From: Chthoniobacterales bacterium
GTDB taxonomy: Bacteria; Verrucomicrobiota; Verrucomicrobiia; Chthoniobacterales; UBA6821
Direction of reading: 5' to 3'
Assembly (NCBI GenBank): GCA_021733705.1
Contig: JAIPKF010000040.1
Location: forward strand, 1-10,904
DNA length: 10,904 nt
Shown here: positions 7,617 to 10,904 of the stretch, piece by piece
How positions within the stretch are numbered: position 1 is the first letter of the stretch
How the letters are laid out: the number at the start of each line of letters is the position of its first letter
Notes under the pieces: model-generated
The model's database searches: none
What the model was told of the DNA's origin: nothing
What the model saw: the letters and a program-made list of their open reading frames with translations, nothing else
Made by a program: the position numbers and the translations under genes

Positions 7617-8504
7617 ATGAGATTCCCTCTAGCCTCTACTATAATTCTTTCCTCCTCAGAGTGGCAGATAATCATTTGTATAGCTGCTGCTCTCTGGCTT
7701 CTTTTTGAAGTTTGGAAAGGATGGCAGCTCGGTTTTTTCCGAGGATTATTAAAATTTATAGCACTCATTGTTGCTTGGTTTGCAGGTTCGGCAATAGTAG
7801 CAACACTGAGCACACTTTTTATTTTTTTATTTCATACCTCTTCCTCCCTGATTTCCTCAGTAGTAGGAGTTATGGCAGGAGTCATCATTTACTTCCTTGT
7901 TAGTTTTTTATCAGCACTCCTTTTTAAAAAAACGAATCACTATCATGGTTTTTTTCGAGCCCTCTTTGGTATTGGAGGAGCCTGTTGGGGGTTATTGTTT
8001 GGGCTCTTTTTTCTTTGGGGGACTATTTCTGTAATACGTAGTTTGGGCCTTGTAGGAGAGATGCGACTTTTAAAAGCACAACAACAAGGTCTTTCTACGG
8101 TGAGTGATCCATTAGCCTGTAACCTAGTGCGCATTAAAAAATCACTAGAGCTTGGTCCACTCGGAGTCTGGTTTGTTCAAGTAGATCCTCTTACTTCTGC
8201 TTTCTATGAAAACACAAAAAAAAGCATCATGCTGCTTCAGGATCACAAAGCTTTTATGCGCTTTATGAATGCTCCAAAAACTCAACAGCTTTTAGCGCAT
8301 CCCCTCATGAAAAAAATGCTTTATGATCCGCAAGTCCAACAAGCCATTTCTTCGGGAAATCTTTTTCTTCTTGTTGAAAATAAAAATGTGCAGCAAGCCT
8401 TAAGCGATCCTATCTTATGGCAGCAACTCAAATCCTTTGATCTCTCTGCAGTTCTTAATCAGGCCTGTAAACAAGATAAGGATAGTATAAATGATCATTA
8501 TTAA
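7617..8504 (+). CDS. CvpA-family membrane protein with C-terminal extension
   Basis: CvpA-family proteins are small inner-membrane proteins; the E. coli member is needed for colicin V production, and the general role is unclear. The N-terminal half fits this family. It has a helix at about 17-32, the W-K-G-WQLGFFRG motif (34-43), helices at about 45-60 and 82-104, a GFFRALFGIGGACWGLLFG segment (111-129) and a last helix to about 139. Residues 150-295 form a soluble extension with repeat-like phrases, QLLAHPLMKKMLYDPQVQQA and NKNVQQALSDPILWQQL, which resembles stacked short helices. E. coli CvpA is only about 160 residues, so the tail is an addition. The ATG at 7617 lies 34 bases after rng, so co-transcription with rng is likely. 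No Shine-Dalgarno sequence is visible. The family call rests on hydropathy and the glycine-rich motifs. Confidence 0.75.
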   Translation: MRFPLASTIILSSSEWQIIICIAAALWLLFEVWKGWQLGFFRGLLKFIALIVAWFAGSAIVATLSTLFIFLFHTSSSLISSVVGVMAGVIIYFLVSFLSALLFKKTNHYHGFFRALFGIGGACWGLLFGLFFLWGTISVIRSLGLVGEMRLLKAQQQGLSTVSDPLACNLVRIKKSLELGPLGVWFVQVDPLTSAFYENTKKSIMLLQDHKAFMRFMNAPKTQQLLAHPLMKKMLYDPQVQQAISSGNLFLLVENKNVQQALSDPILWQQLKSFDLSAVLNQACKQDKDSINDHY

Positions 8505-8565
8505 GATGCCATCTATCTTACTTCGACAAAAGCTGTGACTTTAAGAGGAGCATAAAATATCCGAG

Positions 8566-8751
8566 CTAGCCCGCATATTTCATACTGAATCGTCATGAGG
8601 GGCCGTGCAAAGCTTATTAGTACAAGGCGGGCGAAGGATTGTGATGCCGGGCTGTATGTTTCATACCGCCCAAATCACAATTCGAGACCAACGCAGTAAT
8701 GATGAGCTTTGCACAAGCAGTAATAGATTTAGTATGAAATATGCGGGCTAG
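8566..8751 (-). mobile_element. Complete palindromic MITE-like element, copy 4
   Basis: 186 bp between the CvpA-family gene and gatB. A perfect 21-bp terminal inverted repeat joins 8566-8586 and 8731-8751 (core CCCGCATATTTCATACT). Both outer ends read CTAG, where copies 1 and 2 have TTAA. The central hairpin GTATG-TTT-CATAC lies at 8654-8666 with GGGC/GCCC flanks. Further in, GTGCAAAGCT at 8605-8614 pairs perfectly with 8705-8714, and ATTGTGAT at 8639-8646 pairs with ATCACAAT at 8674-8681. The arm order is reversed relative to copies 1-3, so it is placed on the minus strand. It is the best-preserved palindrome in the window. Confidence 0.88.
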
Positions 8752-8856
8752 ACTCCAAGACTATTACCGGTTATCCTTCTCGTTCCTGCAATCGTTGTAC
8801 TTATGGTCAAAGCAATGTGACTATTTTACAGAAAAGAATTTTTTTTTTCAAAATCC

Positions 8857-10341
8857 GTGCACTTAGAAAAAAATCCTCCTTACCTTGTCACTATTGGACT
8901 TGAAGTTCATGCTCAGCTCAAAACCAAAACAAAAATGTTTTGTTCTTGTCCTGTGGAATATGGGGCTGAACCCAATACCCATCTCTGCCCCGTGTGCTTA
9001 GGACATCCTGGGGCACTCCCAGTGATTAACCATGAAGCGCTCTATCTAACAACATTAGCTGGCCTCATGCTTTCATGTGAGATTCCCCCTATTTGTAAAT
9101 TTGACCGGAAAAACTATTTTTATCCTGACATGCCAAAAAATTATCAAATTTCACAGTTTGATAAACCATTGTGTCTCGGCGGTTCTGTTCCTCTTCATGA
9201 GCGCGCTTATCCTAAAGAGATTCAGAAAACTGAAACTGCTCAAGAAAAACAGATTCGCCTTACTCGTATCCACCTTGAAGAAGATGTTGCTAAAAGTTTT
9301 CATTTCGAATCAACCAGTGGGATCGATTTTAATCGTGCTGGAACTCCTCTTATTGAAATTGTTTCAGAACCCGATATCACTTCACCGGAAGAAGCATTTG
9401 CCTACCTCAACGCTCTTCGCCAAATTTTAATTTATGGTAACATTAGTGATGCTGACATGGAAAAAGGACAGATGCGTTGCGATGTGAATGTCTCTGTGCG
9501 TCCTGTGGATCAAAAAGAATTTGGAACAAAAATTGAATTAAAGAATCTCAATAGTATCAGCGGTGTCCGACGTGCTTTAACCTTTGAGATTCAGCGTCAG
9601 ATGGACCTTCTTTCACGGGGAGAAAAACTCTCCCAAGAAACACGGCGTTGGGACGATGATCGCGGTGAAACAACATTGATGCGCATTAAAGAATCAGCCC
9701 ATGACTATCGCTATTTTCCCGATCCTGACTTGCTTCCTATCCATACGGAAGAGCTGATGGCCATAGCAAAAAAAAGAATGCCCGAATTGCCACAAGCAAA
9801 GTGTACTCGTCTCATCAATGATTATGAATTAAGCCCCTATGATGCAGCAGTCCTTACCGAAGATCATGCTCTTGTGACTTACTTTGAAGAAGCCATTCGT
9901 CTCTCCTCTCAAAAAGTTAGGCCCAAAATTCTTGCTAATTGGATCATTAATGATCTTTTGAGTGCCTTAGGGGCTGCCTCCATAAGCATTATAGAATCGC
10001 CTGTTACCCCAGAGGCGCTCGTGGAATTGACTTCTTTGATTGAGCTAGGAACAATAAGTGGTCGTCAAGGGAAAGAGGTTTTTTCAGAAATGATGATCAG
10101 TCAAAAAAGCCCATCATCTATTGTTCAAGAAAAAGGATTACAACAAGTTAGTGATAGTGGTGCAATCGAAGGCTTCTGCGACAGTGTCATTGAAGCGAAT
10201 CCAGCAGTAGTTGCAGATTTTAAAGCCGGCAAAGAAGCTGCATTAAACTTCCTCAAAGGGCAAGTCATGAAGCTTTCTAAAGGAAAAGCGAATCCTGGGC
10301 TTGCTGGAGAAATTTTGTTAAAAAAGATTTTAGGAGAATAA
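8857..10341 (+). CDS. gatB: Aspartyl/glutamyl-tRNA amidotransferase subunit B
   Basis: GatB works with GatA and GatC to convert Glu-tRNA(Gln) to Gln-tRNA(Gln), and in many bacteria Asp-tRNA(Asn) to Asn-tRNA(Asn). GatB activates the tRNA-bound carboxylate and GatA supplies ammonia. The 494 residues are normal for the family. Visible blocks are G14-LEVHAQLKTKTKMFC, a cysteine set C29, C31, C44 and C47 consistent with metal binding, CPVCLGHPGALPVIN, the YFYPDMPKNYQISQ block, H139-LEEDVAK, FNRAGTPLIEIVSEPD, M206-RCDVNVSVRP and Y286-FPDPDLLP. A C-terminal YqeY-like tail domain ends in KANPGLAGEILLKKIL. The start is GTG 8857: no ATG or TTG occurs in frame after the upstream TGA at 8818, and the first internal ATG (residue 27) would cut the GLEVH block. 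gatA and gatC are not adjacent in the window. Confidence 0.98.
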   Translation: MHLEKNPPYLVTIGLEVHAQLKTKTKMFCSCPVEYGAEPNTHLCPVCLGHPGALPVINHEALYLTTLAGLMLSCEIPPICKFDRKNYFYPDMPKNYQISQFDKPLCLGGSVPLHERAYPKEIQKTETAQEKQIRLTRIHLEEDVAKSFHFESTSGIDFNRAGTPLIEIVSEPDITSPEEAFAYLNALRQILIYGNISDADMEKGQMRCDVNVSVRPVDQKEFGTKIELKNLNSISGVRRALTFEIQRQMDLLSRGEKLSQETRRWDDDRGETTLMRIKESAHDYRYFPDPDLLPIHTEELMAIAKKRMPELPQAKCTRLINDYELSPYDAAVLTEDHALVTYFEEAIRLSSQKVRPKILANWIINDLLSALGAASISIIESPVTPEALVELTSLIELGTISGRQGKEVFSEMMISQKSPSSIVQEKGLQQVSDSGAIEGFCDSVIEANPAVVADFKAGKEAALNFLKGQVMKLSKGKANPGLAGEILLKKILGE

Positions 10342-10434
10342 GATTTCTTTTTTGTGCTCCATAAAATGGAAAAAAATCCTGATCGGGAGTGCCTTTCAAG
10401 ACTCTCTAGACATTAGTTGAGGCTACTTGGATGA

Positions 10435-10600
10435 GCCTGGATATTTCATACTGGATCGTCATGAGGCTTGTGGAAAGTTCATCATGACTGCGTTGATCTC
10501 GAATTATTATTGAGGTGGGAGGTAGGGACTCCTACAGCCGTCGTCGTAATCCATCAGCCTTCGCGTCCTCCTCATCACGATCAGTATGAAATATCCGGGC
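10435..10600 (+). mobile_element. Palindromic MITE-like element, copy 5 (GGAT-end type)
   Basis: 166 bp downstream of gatB. GCCTGGATATTTCATACTG at 10435-10453 pairs with CAGTATGAAATATCCGGGC at 10582-10600, with a single T/G exception. Both ends carry the GGAT form rather than GCAT. A hairpin GTAGG-GACT-CCTAC at 10522-10535 lies near the middle. GATCGTCATGAGG after the left end is matched by CCTCATCACGATC before the right end. The left arm (ACTGCGTTGATCTCGAATT) resembles the reversed right arm of copy 4, and the right arm (CAGCCGTCGTCG then AATCCATCA) resembles that of copy 1. No clear target duplication is seen. It may also serve as a hairpin after gatB. Confidence 0.8.
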
Positions 10601-10739
10601 GGGTCCAAATTATTTCCTCAAAAAGAGCATTCGATTTTATTTTGCAGTAAGAAGAAAATTCTCTTATTCCAAAAAAAAGGGCTGTGCCAAGAATGAGTAG
10701 CGTGAAAAAAACTAGAAGTAACAGATTCATTTTCTTCAT
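10581..10739 (-). CDS. Possible small membrane peptide, unrecognised
   Basis: A minus-strand frame of 52 codons starts at ATG 10739-10737. The product begins MKKMNLLLLVFFTLLILG, continues TALFFGIREFSSYC and ends WTRPDISY. It shows a lysine-containing N-terminus and one strongly hydrophobic segment (about residues 5-24), as in a signal anchor or small single-pass membrane protein. There is no lipobox. The last residues (RPDISY) and the stop codon are read from the terminal inverted repeat of the element at 10435-10600, so the original gene may have been cut short by the insertion. It fills most of the gap between two elements. There is no Shine-Dalgarno sequence, as is usual here. AT-rich DNA can give such a frame by chance, so this remains tentative. 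Confidence 0.35.
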   Translation of the reverse strand: MKKMNLLLLVFFTLLILGTALFFGIREFSSYCKIKSNALFEEIIWTRPDISY

Positions 10740-10756
10740 AAGAAATTTTTAGAAAC

Positions 10757-10904
10757 TATACCCGGATATTTCATACTGATCGTGACGAGGAGGCTGCGAA
10801 GGCTGATGGGGTAAGGCAGACGAGCATTTTGATGCCGGGCTGTATGTGTACATACTGTCCAAATCAAAATGTGAGTCTAACGCAGCATCCATCTGGCTTC
10901 CCGG
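10757..10904 (-). mobile_element. Palindromic MITE-like element, copy 6, cut by window end
   Basis: It starts with TATA (10757-10760) and then CCCGGATATTTCATACTGATC. The central palindrome GTATGTGTACATAC lies at 10842-10855. From 10771 to the window end it follows copy 2 (449-632) read in reverse, with only scattered differences, so it is in the opposite orientation to copies 1-3 and 5. By symmetry about 10848.5 its other end should lie about 36 bases beyond the window. Confidence 0.82.

Noticed and set aside
8502..8520. A small inverted repeat TAAGAT/ATCTTA at the end of the CvpA-family gene as a terminator
   Set aside because: The stem is only 6 AT-rich pairs and no T-run follows.
8543..8565. 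AAGAGGAG, the best Shine-Dalgarno-like sequence in the window, just before copy 4
   Set aside because: No start codon with an open frame follows at suitable spacing, either into the element or after removing it.
8752..8820. A hydrophobic open stretch (LLPVILLVPAIVVLMVKAM) between copy 4 and gatB, in frame with gatB
   Set aside because: It is closed by TAG at 8749 and TGA at 8818, has no start codon for most of its length, and removing the element while leaving one CTAG does not extend it.
10342..10400. A T-run and CCAT/ATGG pair after gatB as a rho-independent terminator
   Set aside because: The T-run precedes the very short stem rather than following it. The palindromic element at 10435 is a stronger hairpin but also lacks a T-run.
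10468..10650. A 60-codon plus-strand frame after gatB
   Set aside because: It is composed almost wholly of element copy 5 and its flank, with no independent sign of coding.

Overview
The window carries a co-directional (+ strand) cell-shape and cell-wall cluster followed by housekeeping genes: mreB, mreC, an mreD-like gene, mrdA (penicillin-binding protein 2), rng (RNase E/G family), a CvpA-family membrane protein and gatB. The base composition is AT-rich. The wall-elongation genes imply a peptidoglycan-making Gram-negative bacterium, and GatB implies the amidotransferase route to Gln-tRNA and/or Asn-tRNA. The order mreB-mreC-mreD-mrdA followed by an RNase E/G gene and a CvpA-family protein with a long C-terminal tail makes me think of the Verrucomicrobiota/PVC group. 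That placement is inference from gene content only. Clear Shine-Dalgarno sites are rare before these genes, and two genes (rng, gatB) must use non-ATG starts.

Layout: 1-740 holds the possible end of an upstream gene, then a pile-up of palindromic repeat elements, then a short leader before mreB (741-1796). 1797-2069 contains another, partly decayed element inside the mre operon. mreC, mreD-like and mrdA follow tightly (2070-5707). A 273-base spacer with no recognisable feature precedes rng (about 5981-7582). The CvpA-family gene (7617-8504) follows 34 bases later. A complete palindromic element (8566-8751) separates it from gatB (8857-10341). 10342-10904 holds two more elements in opposite orientation, flanking a small possible minus-strand ORF for a membrane peptide. 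The last element runs off the window.

The most notable content is the repeat family. I see six elements or large parts of elements, plus a mini-form and a fragment. Full copies are about 184-186 bp and almost symmetric. They have 16-21 bp terminal inverted repeats built on CCCGCATATTTCATAC, a small palindrome at the exact centre, and arms that are imperfectly complementary over their whole length. Intact copies are bracketed by the same four bases on each side (TTAA/TTAA, TTAA/TTAA, CTAG/CTAG), as expected of insertion with duplication of a TA-centred target. They look like MITE-type palindromic elements that can form long hairpins or cruciforms. No transposase is present in the window.

The genes work together as follows. 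MreB filaments, MreC and MreD organise the elongasome, in which PBP2 is the transpeptidase. RNase G processes and degrades RNA. GatB supplies amidated aminoacyl-tRNA. The repeat inside the mreB-mreC interval would be transcribed and could shape relative expression within the operon; this last point is inference.
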